Shown here: positions 1 through 6,484 of the stretch, in pieces
How the letters are laid out: each line of letters starts with the position of its first letter
How positions within the stretch are numbered: the stretch's first letter is position 1
Source: an uncultured Saprospiraceae bacterium
GTDB taxonomy: Bacteria; Bacteroidota; Bacteroidia; Chitinophagales; Saprospiraceae
NCBI GenBank assembly: GCA_937942465.1
Contig: CALDEO010000062.1
Location: 1-8,557, forward strand
Reading direction: 5' to 3'
DNA: 8,557 nt
The notes under the pieces: model-generated
The model's input: the letters and a program-made list of their open reading frames with translations, nothing else
What the model was told of the DNA's origin: nothing
The model's database searches: none
Translations under genes and position numbers: made by a program

Positions 1-1
1 G

Positions 2-190
2 AGATTGTTGTATGAATGTAACCCTATGGCGATGATCATAGAGCAAGCAGGAGGTAAAGCGATCAATTGTCAGCTGGAGCGAATATTAGATTTAGAAGTT
101 ACAGATATACACCAAAAAGCTACAATCGTCATCGGATCACCTGATATGGTTGATGAGATGAAAGAGTTTGTAGCTAAGTATAGCGCCTAA
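2..190 (+). CDS. fbp: Fructose-1,6-bisphosphatase class I, C-terminal fragment (5' end outside window)
   Basis: The reading frame is open to the left edge and ends in TAA; 62 C-terminal residues are visible. Class I FBPase hydrolyses fructose-1,6-bisphosphate to fructose-6-phosphate in gluconeogenesis, in the cytosol. The fragment opens with [10 protein letters not shown] followed by EQAGGKA, which is the family's conserved C-terminal core. By comparison with the mammalian enzyme, the first Arg corresponds to the substrate-contacting Arg276 and the Glu of YECNP to the metal ligand Glu280. Further on, the [12 protein letters not shown] and IGSPDMV segments also match the family (LDI..T.IHQRAP..IGSP). 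The apparent start at position 5 is only a TTG Leu codon inside the gene. It converges with the ComEA-like gene, leaving 45 bp between the two stops. Identification is secure; the catalytic N-terminal part cannot be assessed. Confidence 0.95.
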   Translation, partial: RLLYECNPMAMIIEQAGGKAINCQLERILDLEVTDIHQKATIVIGSPDMVDEMKEFVAKYSA

Positions 191-235
191 GTTATTTGAT
201 ATAAGATATATCTGATATATTTATTTTATTGGTTT
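191..235. other. Short AT-rich convergent intergenic gap
   Basis: This 45-bp gap separates the stops of two converging genes. It is very AT-rich and contains the 10-bp palindrome AGATATATCT (208-217) flanked by ATAT on both sides, then a T-rich stretch. It may act as a weak bidirectional transcription end, but the stem is all A/T apart from one G-C pair on each side, so I do not call a terminator. Confidence 0.35.
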
Positions 236-1225
236 TTAGTATTTTATGTAAGGTTCTAGATCTTCATGATCTTTCATGAGATGTAGTTTGGTGAGGTCAT
301 TCCACTCATAGTAACGACCATGTTGCTTGCGGTAGTTGTATATTGACTTTGCCAGTTTGTAGTCGATTAGAGGGTGATTCTTAAGTGTTTTTAGATCTGC
401 TGTATTGATGTTAATGGTCTTGGTTGTTTCTCCCGTGATGATTACACTTTGTGCAATCTGCTGATAAGTCGAATCTGCAATGCCCCATATTTTGGCAACT
501 TGATTAATATCAGAGAACCCTCCTAGATTATCACGGTATTCAATTATTCTCCTTGATGTTGCCTGCCCTATGCCATATATAGGTAGTAAATCATCAGCGG
601 TTGCTGTATTCAGATCTATGAGACTGATAATGCCTGCTTTTGTTTTGTGGTCGTTTTTTTCCTTTTTATTGTCGGCGTATGTAGGTTGAGATTTTTCTTT
701 TTCCTTTTCAGGAATATCAATAAATGGATATACCTGTTCGTAATGAGCCGATGACAAGTTATATAGCTTGGACAAGTCCTTAGGGCTTCTAAATGTTCCT
801 CCTTTTGCGGTGAACTTTAACCAAGTAGATATTGCTTTTGGTGGCAGACCAAGTTGAGTTAACAATGAATCGGTTACTACATTAGGATCAAACTTAGTGC
901 TAATGGTCAAGGGCTTATTTGTTACTCTTTTATGTGATTGCCTCTGAGCCTTTTTCTTAGGCCATTTATTTTTGTATTTATTTTCATACTCCTGTTGTCT
1001 TAGTTTAGCTCTGTAGATTTTTTGTTGCGCTGCGATTGTTTTGTTATTTTCTATTATGCAGAGCATTTCTGTCACTTTTGGGTCTATGATAGTCTGTTCT
1101 ATTGCAGTTGCCTTAGCCACAGAAGTCCAGTATATGATCATTATAAGCAATAGTATAAGGAGCAACAAGAGACCACGTTTCTCATTTTTAGAATAAAAAA
1201 AGTAAGATTTTATTGGTTGGTTCAT
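236..1225 (-). CDS. ComEA-like membrane-anchored protein with three helix-hairpin-helix modules
   Basis: 329 aa. Residues 1-17 are basic, followed by one hydrophobic segment (about 18-37), so the N-terminus is probably cytoplasmic and the rest periplasmic. A basic, Gln/Lys-rich stretch (about 65-105) follows. Three HhH modules come next: about 111-169 (FDPN start, divergent), 203-263 (DLNTATADDLLPIYGIG, the clearest ComEA-type module, with the hairpin YGIG and then RRIIEYRDNLGGF), and 270-328 (ININTADLKTL, hairpin degenerate at HPLID). ComEA-family proteins bind incoming double-stranded DNA in the periplasm and pass it to ComEC. The classic ComEA has a single such domain, whereas long multi-HhH versions are common in Bacteroidota. 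The start ATG overlaps the comEC stop as ATGA, so translation is probably coupled. The context strongly supports a DNA-uptake role, but a more general envelope or DNA-binding role is possible. Confidence 0.85.
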   Translation of the reverse strand: MNQPIKSYFFYSKNEKRGLLLLLILLLIMIIYWTSVAKATAIEQTIIDPKVTEMLCIIENNKTIAAQQKIYRAKLRQQEYENKYKNKWPKKKAQRQSHKRVTNKPLTISTKFDPNVVTDSLLTQLGLPPKAISTWLKFTAKGGTFRSPKDLSKLYNLSSAHYEQVYPFIDIPEKEKEKSQPTYADNKKEKNDHKTKAGIISLIDLNTATADDLLPIYGIGQATSRRIIEYRDNLGGFSDINQVAKIWGIADSTYQQIAQSVIITGETTKTININTADLKTLKNHPLIDYKLAKSIYNYRKQHGRYYEWNDLTKLHLMKDHEDLEPYIKY

Positions 1226-3345
1226 TGTTGCACGTTTAGTTTGAAAGCTTGATCACCGACATAATGGACGTTATCATATATACTGTCAAGTAGGGACTTA
1301 ACATGTCTGATTTTATAGGAATTCATATTATGATTAATTACTATATGATTGATCTTCTTATTACTTATCTGTTTAGCAAGTTTGTATTGATTGATATCTC
1401 CAATGAGCAGGAGGTCGATCGTATCTAGGTATTGCCAGTCTGTCAAGGTATCATGAGCGATTGCAATAGTCTTTTCTAGAAATTGAATAATACCACCTGA
1501 TTTGATGAAATCTACATTATTGATATCGGTGTTATTGATCGCTTTAAATTCAGTTACTCCAAGATGCATTCTATAGTTGTCCCTGGCAAATCGTAATATT
1601 TTATGATCGCCATCGATCGTTGAGAGGGTATAGGCGCTATTCCCATTTATAAAGTCTACAGCCATTTCTTTCTGTACGTCATAGCAGATGATCTGTGCTT
1701 GTGACTTGATACTTACAGTCCTTTTAATCCTGCCACCGATAAGGATGAGGAGTACAATCATCATGAGATGCAATGCTCTATTAATACCAAAGCTAATCCA
1801 GAACATGACCAAACCTAAAATGACATATATAAGCATCATCTCGTATGGTTCGATCCAGATTTTATCAATGTTGCTATATGGTAAGGATTGTATGCATTTG
1901 ATGAGATAGATAAATAGACTCAATATGCTGTCTAATGTGTAGGCAATGAAATCTACTACATAACTCAAACTAAATCCCAGCGCATTAGCCACTAGATCGA
2001 GGTAATGTGCTGCTATCAAGGCCAATCCACCCCAGATCACTCCTGCCGCAAGTATTATGGCGACGATACCACTGATTAAAAAAGAAGATGCAAATTTGTG
2101 AAAATATAGGATAGTTACTGGGAATACAAGCACTTGTGCAGCTACGGCTACGAGTAGTAGATTTATGATGTACTTGATATATTTGTTTTTAACGTAGAAG
2201 ACTTTACTCAACTTAGGTTGCCAGTATAATATGCTGAATAAAGCTAAGTATGAAAACTGAAAACTTCCTTGAAATAATAAGTGAGGATCGAAAATTAAAA
2301 GTGCTATAGCAGATCCTGCTAAGATGTTATATATGTTGTATTTTTTAAATATGACAATCCCGACAGTCAACATAGAGAACATAGTTGCTGCTCTGAGCAC
2401 TGCAGGGGCGGCACCCGTTATTAATGCGAAAAGCCAGATACCTATTATGATTAATATGGCTCTGATATATTCGGCAGTCTTGCTACCTTTTAGAAATAAC
2501 GATAAGATGAATAACAAAATAGCGTTGATATATCCTACATGTAGACCCGATACTGCCAATACATGTACGGCTCCAGTATCAGTATATGCCTGGTATATTT
2601 CCTCGCTTAAGTTGTTTCTGAGGCCAAGTAGCATAGCCGATGCGATGGCTAGATTGTCAGTGTCTTTTATATGTTGAGCAAGAATACTGGCACATTTTTG
2701 ACGCATTGACCTAGCGACCGTGGTTATAGAGTATTGCTCTGGGTGGCCGATGTATGACCAATCATCTGATCTGATAAATGACTGATATCGGATCCCTTTG
2801 TAATATAAATACGATTTATAGTCAAATGCTAAAGGATTTTGATTGGGTTGTAAAGCATGTAATTTGCTATCAATAAGGATCTTATCTCCTGCTTTTAAGG
2901 TGCTTGTAGTGCTGTCTATTGGGAGATAAACCAGTAAATCACCACTAGATTTATACCATTCGCCATCATTATATTTACTTTTTTTAATATTTAACACAGT
3001 CCTCAAACTCTTCCCTGGTTTGGGTTCTTCGATGATTTCAGCAATAGCTGTAAGGTGCTCTTTATCATGGTTGAGGTAATGGCTATTATCGTATTCAGGT
3101 AGTGATATGGTACATATTAGGTAGCCAAAAATAATGATAGAAGTATTGCTTAAAGTGCTGAAAAATAGATTGTTATAAGAGTATAGTCTGGCAAGTGTAA
3201 TAAGTGCAACGATAATGAGTATTAGAACTAAGTGCATCGATAGGCCATCGGTGTCACGTATACTATCTGCTATGATTATTCCTAGTATCAGGAATATCAA
3301 AATCCTAAAAGAAGGTATTTCTTTGAAAAATGTGCCACCCCGCAT
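1222..3345 (-). CDS. comEC: ComEC/Rec2-family DNA-uptake channel without a recognisable beta-lactamase motif
   Basis: 707 aa, polytopic inner-membrane protein. Order: N-terminal membrane helices (about 13-85); a soluble OB-fold/DUF4131-like region (about 95-200, with SGDLLVYLP and GDKILIDSKL); then the Competence domain (about 230-535). The Competence domain carries the family hallmark HVLAVSGLHVGY at 261-272, then TGAAPAVLRAATM (310-322) and FDPHLLFQGSFQFSYLA (352-368). ComEC forms the channel that carries single-stranded transforming DNA across the inner membrane. The C-terminal 160 residues keep alternating strand-like character, but no HxHxDH metal motif of the metallo-beta-lactamase domain is visible, so a nuclease activity is not supported. 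Short C-termini of this kind occur in Bacteroidota homologues. The ATG at 3345 is the first start after an in-frame TAG; there is no clear Shine-Dalgarno. It is first in a two-gene operon with the ComEA-like gene. Confidence 0.92.
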   Translation of the reverse strand: MRGGTFFKEIPSFRILIFLILGIIIADSIRDTDGLSMHLVLILIIVALITLARLYSYNNLFFSTLSNTSIIIFGYLICTISLPEYDNSHYLNHDKEHLTAIAEIIEEPKPGKSLRTVLNIKKSKYNDGEWYKSSGDLLVYLPIDSTTSTLKAGDKILIDSKLHALQPNQNPLAFDYKSYLYYKGIRYQSFIRSDDWSYIGHPEQYSITTVARSMRQKCASILAQHIKDTDNLAIASAMLLGLRNNLSEEIYQAYTDTGAVHVLAVSGLHVGYINAILLFILSLFLKGSKTAEYIRAILIIIGIWLFALITGAAPAVLRAATMFSMLTVGIVIFKKYNIYNILAGSAIALLIFDPHLLFQGSFQFSYLALFSILYWQPKLSKVFYVKNKYIKYIINLLLVAVAAQVLVFPVTILYFHKFASSFLISGIVAIILAAGVIWGGLALIAAHYLDLVANALGFSLSYVVDFIAYTLDSILSLFIYLIKCIQSLPYSNIDKIWIEPYEMMLIYVILGLVMFWISFGINRALHLMMIVLLILIGGRIKRTVSIKSQAQIICYDVQKEMAVDFINGNSAYTLSTIDGDHKILRFARDNYRMHLGVTEFKAINNTDINNVDFIKSGGIIQFLEKTIAIAHDTLTDWQYLDTIDLLLIGDINQYKLAKQISNKKINHIVINHNMNSYKIRHVKSLLDSIYDNVHYVGDQAFKLNVQQ

Positions 3346-3558
3346 GATCGATATTATGTACCCATTTAATCTTTTCTACGTCACAAAAGTGAAGTCTTCA
3401 TCACAATAATACTGAAATATTGTATTGCCGGTATATCGCAGTACTTACTTTAACTAAAAGGTTAATAGAGTATTATGTAATTTTATTAATCGCTTTTATA
3501 ACAAAATATAAATGATTAACTTAAACTTGAATTTTCACAAAACAAACCAATCACAAAT
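3346..3558. promoter_or_regulatory. Divergent intergenic region between comEC and the OmpA/HhH operon
   Basis: This 213-bp AT-rich region must hold the promoters of both divergent operons, since each first gene starts at its edge. For the plus direction, TAAACTTG at 3522-3529 differs in one base from the Bacteroidota -7 consensus TAnnTTTG and would give a leader of roughly 20-25 nt; no convincing TTTG sits at the right upstream distance. For the minus direction, TATTATTG (3411 to 3404) is also one mismatch away, again without a good upstream element. Two small dyads lie here: TGAAG-T-CTTCA (3390-3400) and TTAAC-taaaag-GTTAA (3450-3465). The region contains no credible gene. That it holds promoters is near certain from layout; the exact elements are guesses. 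Confidence 0.5.
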
Positions 3559-4395
3559 ATGAGATCATTTTTAATCTTTCTCGTACTTGTTATTTGGTGC
3601 TTAGTAGGAGTATGGTTTTGGCAGCTTTCTAAAAAGTGTTGTCCCGATGTTTCTGAAGATAAAACAGAGACTGCAGCAATACAAGAGAAAGCCCCCATCA
3701 CAGAAGAGGTAAGAGTAGCAGCAAAGACAGGTCCACTACTATTTAATTGGTCAGATAAATCCCCTATATACGGAGAGGGATGGAATGGCCTAAGAGATTC
3801 TTACAAATCAAGAGCCTCTGAGACTAACAATTTACTTATCACAGGTCAATACCGCAAAGACGAAGTTAATAACTCTTCTTTTGAAAACCTCGGAATGGCA
3901 CGTGCTGACAGTATCATGAAGTCTTCATTCAGTGATGTCAATCCTAAATATGTACAGCTAGCCTCACGTCTAGTCAACGAAGGATCTGATAACAGAAAAA
4001 CACGATTTGAGTCAGCAACGTTTGCCATGGTACGAAATACCAAAAATGTTAAACAAACTGCTGATCGTACTTTGATTTATTTCCCTTATAACTCTACCCA
4101 AAGATTGAATGCTGGCGATGTTGATACATACCTAGCTGAGGTCGCTGAACGAGTTAAAGCCTCAGGCGAGAGAATCACACTTACTGGTCATACTGACTCA
4201 ATGGGAGATGCCACTGACAACCAAAGGTTAGGTCTGTCAAGAGCAAATATTATCAAGCAAGTGCTTGTAGCAAAGGGGGTAAGCTCCAATAAAATATCTG
4301 TTAGTTCTAAAGGTGAAGATGTACCCGTTGCATCTAACGATACTTCTAAAGGTCGTGCCGAGAATAGAAGAACAGAACTTCAAATCAATAATTAA
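3559..4395 (+). CDS. Membrane-anchored OmpA-family protein with a degenerate extra OmpA-like fold
   Basis: 278 aa. An N-terminal hydrophobic helix (about 3-22) followed by KKCC looks like an uncleaved inner-membrane anchor rather than a lipoprotein signal. A short acidic linker follows (30-55). Residues about 58-137 resemble an OmpA C-terminal fold that has lost its ligand signature: LLITGQY (92-98) stands where TGHTD is expected, followed by ENLGMARADSI (109-119). Residues about 170-278 form a canonical OmpA_C domain: LIYFPYNS (172-179), LTGHTD (208-213), NQRLGLSRA (221-229), and NRRTEL at the end. The two residues known to bind diaminopimelate in this family (Asp of HTD, Arg of the xxSRA helix) are present as D213 and R228. 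It should therefore bind peptidoglycan in the periplasm. The leader is A-rich with no Shine-Dalgarno. It is followed after 12 bp by the HhH membrane gene, so the two are almost certainly co-transcribed. Confidence 0.88.
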   Translation: MRSFLIFLVLVIWCLVGVWFWQLSKKCCPDVSEDKTETAAIQEKAPITEEVRVAAKTGPLLFNWSDKSPIYGEGWNGLRDSYKSRASETNNLLITGQYRKDEVNNSSFENLGMARADSIMKSSFSDVNPKYVQLASRLVNEGSDNRKTRFESATFAMVRNTKNVKQTADRTLIYFPYNSTQRLNAGDVDTYLAEVAERVKASGERITLTGHTDSMGDATDNQRLGLSRANIIKQVLVAKGVSSNKISVSSKGEDVPVASNDTSKGRAENRRTELQINN

Positions 4396-4407
4396 AAAGA
4401 AATTAAA

Positions 4408-5418
4408 ATGACATTATCAATATTTAACGATATCTGCGGCTGTTGGTGGCTGTATTGGATCTTACCATTCTTACTTGGATTATTATTAGGATGGCTTATA
4501 TGGGCTAGGTACAGAAGGTACAAGGCTATGTATGAAAAAAAGACATCAGACTTAAATGCGGCTAACAAGAGAATAGCAAAACTAGAGGAAGATCTTAAAA
4601 AATGTAGAGCAGGTAGAGCTGACTTTGAAAGTCAAATATCTAGTCTAAAAGGTCAACTTAGAGAAGCAAGAGGTAGAGTTACTAAATCTGAAAACACTAA
4701 AAAGTTTTCAAATCAAAAGCATACACCTAAAGCACCACCTGCACCTGTTGTTACTAACAGCATCGCGGCAACACCAGTTGCAGTGCCGACTCCAGCTCCT
4801 GCGAGCAACACTGGAGCAATAAGTGATGATAAGTTTGCAGCATTAAAAGCAGACAACCTACAAGTAGTAGAAGGTATCGGACCCAAAATGGATGAAGTAC
4901 TTAAGTCCAAAGGAGTTAATACTTGGTCAGCACTAGCTGCCAAAACTCCAGCAGATCTAAAAGGAATCCTAGGTACATACGGAGATAAGTATAGAATTAT
5001 TGATCCTTCTTCTTGGTCTGCTCAAGCTAAGCTTGCAAGCACAGCTAAGTGGATGGACTTGATAGATATGCAGAAGCAATTGGATTCTGGAAAATCAGGT
5101 AAGCCTGGATTGACAGATTCTAAAGTAGAAAAAATCATGATAAAGCTGAAAATCCTGAAAAGATGGAAGCAAGATGATCTTAAAGCTGTAGAAGGAATAG
5201 GACCGAAGATTGAGTCTCTATTGCATGATGATGGTATCAAGACTTGGAAAGCATTATCGGAAGCAAATACTAGTAGATTGCAGAAAATACTTGATGACGC
5301 CGGTAAGCGTTTTAAATTGGCTGATCCAGGCACATGGCCTAAGCAAGCAGGTCTTGCTCACCAAGGTAAGTGGGATGAGTTAGAAGAGCTGCAAGATGTC
5401 TTGAATGGCGGAAGATAA
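4408..5418 (+). CDS. Membrane protein with coiled coil and tandem EGIGPK helix-hairpin-helix domains
   Basis: 336 aa. A short Cys/Trp-rich N-terminus (CGCWW, 10-14) leads into one transmembrane helix (about 15-32), then the basic ARYRRYK. By the positive-inside rule the large C-terminal part would be cytoplasmic. A coiled coil follows (about 40-95, repeating Lys/Glu/Leu), then an Ala/Pro-rich linker (106-133). Two homologous domains come next, about 149-226 and 257-334, each with VEGIGPK (154-160 and 261-267), a TW..L helix, a DP..W motif (199-203; 306-310) and a closing KW..L......L. This HhH type is known from other proteins, including C-terminal extensions of Bacteroidota ribosomal protein L21 (rplU), and can mediate nucleic-acid or protein contacts. 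Its function is unknown. It lies 12 bp after the OmpA-like gene, with an A-rich leader, and ends in a strong terminator. Confidence 0.85.
   Translation: MTLSIFNDICGCWWLYWILPFLLGLLLGWLIWARYRRYKAMYEKKTSDLNAANKRIAKLEEDLKKCRAGRADFESQISSLKGQLREARGRVTKSENTKKFSNQKHTPKAPPAPVVTNSIAATPVAVPTPAPASNTGAISDDKFAALKADNLQVVEGIGPKMDEVLKSKGVNTWSALAAKTPADLKGILGTYGDKYRIIDPSSWSAQAKLASTAKWMDLIDMQKQLDSGKSGKPGLTDSKVEKIMIKLKILKRWKQDDLKAVEGIGPKIESLLHDDGIKTWKALSEANTSRLQKILDDAGKRFKLADPGTWPKQAGLAHQGKWDELEELQDVLNGGR
4852..5409 (+). repeat. Internal duplication of the EGIGPK HhH domain (two copies, about 107-residue period)
   Basis: Copy 1 covers about 4852-5085 and copy 2 about 5176-5409. They align without large gaps at protein level: VVEGIGPKMDEVL / AVEGIGPKIESLL, then GVNTWSAL / GIKTWKAL, then DPSSWSAQAKLA / DPGTWPKQAGLA, then KWMDL / KWDEL. 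The DNA has diverged at many codon positions (gaaggtatcggaccc versus gaaggaataggaccg), so this is an old domain duplication, not a recent sequence repeat. Confidence 0.85.
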
Positions 5419-5452
5419 GTTAATTGTAAATTATACAACCCAGTATATATTT

Positions 5453-5490
5453 AGCGGTCCATCTCGTTTGTCGAGATGGCCGCTTTTTTT
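5453..5490 (+). terminator. Rho-independent terminator of the OmpA/HhH operon
   Basis: A long hairpin with arms AGCGG-t-CCATCTCG and CGAGATGG-CCGCT pairs 13 bp, with a single bulged T at 5458 and the loop TTTGT. It runs straight into a T tract (5484-5490). It lies 34 bp after the stop of the HhH membrane gene, so it should end that operon. In the opposite direction the stem is followed by AAATATATA, not a T run, so it is not obviously bidirectional. Confidence 0.93.
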
Positions 5491-5564
5491 ATGTGTAGGA
5501 TCTATTAATAATGTGCTTGAGCTGTAGCTTTAAATATTGCTGCGATGCATAATGCATTTATGCT

Positions 5565-6251
5565 TTATGACTTACCAATTTTATAAACAACTCCAAAACC
5601 AAAGTTGATATGTCTGAATGAAACCGTAGGTTTGAAAATACCAAGGATTTCAGTTTCACCATATCGCGTATAGCCGATATTTAGTTTCGCTCCGATTCGA
5701 CTACCTGCTATGATCACCCCTCCGTTACAAGCGAGTGCAATAGGATCTGTTGTATGTACACGGTCTTCATTTACGCTTGCGAGGTGACTATATATATCTG
5801 TCGTATACAGTATGCCACCGTTGAGGTAGGCCGTCACAAGACCTTTAGATGCTCTTAGTTCTGGTAATATACCTAAGTGTATTTTCTGATTGTACAAGTA
5901 ACTCGAAAAGAACTCACGTTGATCGACAGACCCTTCTGTGTAGTCATATGCTATAGTAAATAGGGTCTTGGTACTTGTATATCCGATCTCAGTACGTAAG
6001 CTGAAATGTTTGTTAAAACTATGGGTGAGCCCGAGATAGTAATTGTATCCTGCTGTCGATGATTGATATATAGTCTCAACAGAGCTACTATGATAGAATT
6101 TATTGGTATTAGCATGAAAACCATGACTGAGATCGATCTCTAGAGCTTGTGCTTTTATACCAACACTTCCGATACATAGTATGGAGCATGTTAGCAATAG
6201 ATAACGTATTGTCTTGAATGTTGTATTAGTAGCTAATGAAAAGAATACCAT
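5565..6251 (-). CDS. Outer-membrane beta-barrel protein (PorT-like), exported
   Basis: 228 aa. The N-terminus has a basic TFKTIR, then a hydrophobic stretch (about 17-33), and ends in GIKAQA, a plausible signal peptidase I site near residue 36. The ATG at 6251 gives a slightly long n-region, but no better internal start is visible. The mature part is a series of alternating amphipathic strands with aromatic ends, such as YNYYLGLTHSF (69-79), FSLRTEIGYTS (83-93), NQKIHLGILPELRA (121-134) and HINFGFGVVYKIGK (214-227). This is typical of the small outer-membrane barrels of Bacteroidota, where the C-terminal strand ends in an aromatic-rich F/Y pattern. The specific role is unknown; these barrels are very divergent in sequence. 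It is monocistronic: a terminator for the other strand lies downstream, and a 233-bp gap lies upstream. No glycan- or TonB-related motif is visible. Confidence 0.75.
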   Translation of the reverse strand: MVFFSLATNTTFKTIRYLLLTCSILCIGSVGIKAQALEIDLSHGFHANTNKFYHSSSVETIYQSSTAGYNYYLGLTHSFNKHFSLRTEIGYTSTKTLFTIAYDYTEGSVDQREFFSSYLYNQKIHLGILPELRASKGLVTAYLNGGILYTTDIYSHLASVNEDRVHTTDPIALACNGGVIIAGSRIGAKLNIGYTRYGETEILGIFKPTVSFRHINFGFGVVYKIGKS

Positions 6252-6484
6252 GATCGTCCGAATTTTTCGTTAAATAATGATCGCAATATAATACAGTCAC
6301 ATCACTCAATCGAACGCGGTTTTAGAAGGTTTACCTACTTTATAGAATATAAAATTGCGCTAGATGTCAATTTGTATGGATTAGGAAGAGCATCAGAAAT
6401 ATAAGTAACTAATTACCTGACTTAGGTAACAGTCATTAGCTTTTATAACCAACTTTGGAAATCAAATAGACGGTACAAAATGTA
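6252..6484. other. Intergenic region with no gene, upstream of the barrel gene
   Basis: This 233-bp stretch has no open frame worth calling on either strand. It should contain the minus-strand promoter of the barrel gene. TATATTGC read from 6290 to 6283 loosely resembles the Bacteroidota -7 element, and a TTG at 6309-6307 sits 16 bp upstream, slightly closer than usual. Near the vWA gene stop there is a perfect 6-bp dyad TTACCT-gactt-AGGTAA (6413-6429), 55 bp past that stop in its direction. It is followed by AT-rich sequence but no T run, so it is at best a weak transcription end. Confidence 0.45.

Noticed and set aside
2324..2677. Open frame on the plus strand (117 codons) inside comEC
   Set aside because: It lies fully antisense to well-supported conserved ComEC domain sequence and has no family resemblance, so it is a shadow frame.
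3215..3409. Plus-strand frame crossing the comEC start into the intergenic region
   Set aside because: Most of it is antisense to comEC. Only 17 codons from the ATG at 3357 lie in the gap, with no ribosome site or recognisable product.
3559..3645. Lipoprotein signal for the OmpA-family protein (CC at residues 27-28)
   Set aside because: The Cys pair follows two Lys after the hydrophobic helix, not a lipobox (L-A/S-G/A-C), so an uncleaved anchor is more likely.
4713..5333. Two minus-strand open frames (4713-4943 and 5022-5333) opposite the HhH membrane gene
   Set aside because: They mirror each other only because the HhH domain on the plus strand is duplicated (both contain an LGPIPST-like stretch, the antisense of EGIGPK codons). 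They are not independent genes.
5545..5557. ATGCAT-A-ATGCAT repeat downstream of the barrel gene
   Set aside because: It is a self-complementary short word repeated once next to the stop, with no T run or G-C stem. There is no support for a terminator or binding site.
6250..6283. ATGATCG direct repeat at the barrel gene start and 27 bp upstream
   Set aside because: A 7-bp repeat in a GATC-rich window is expected by chance, and one copy overlaps the start codon.
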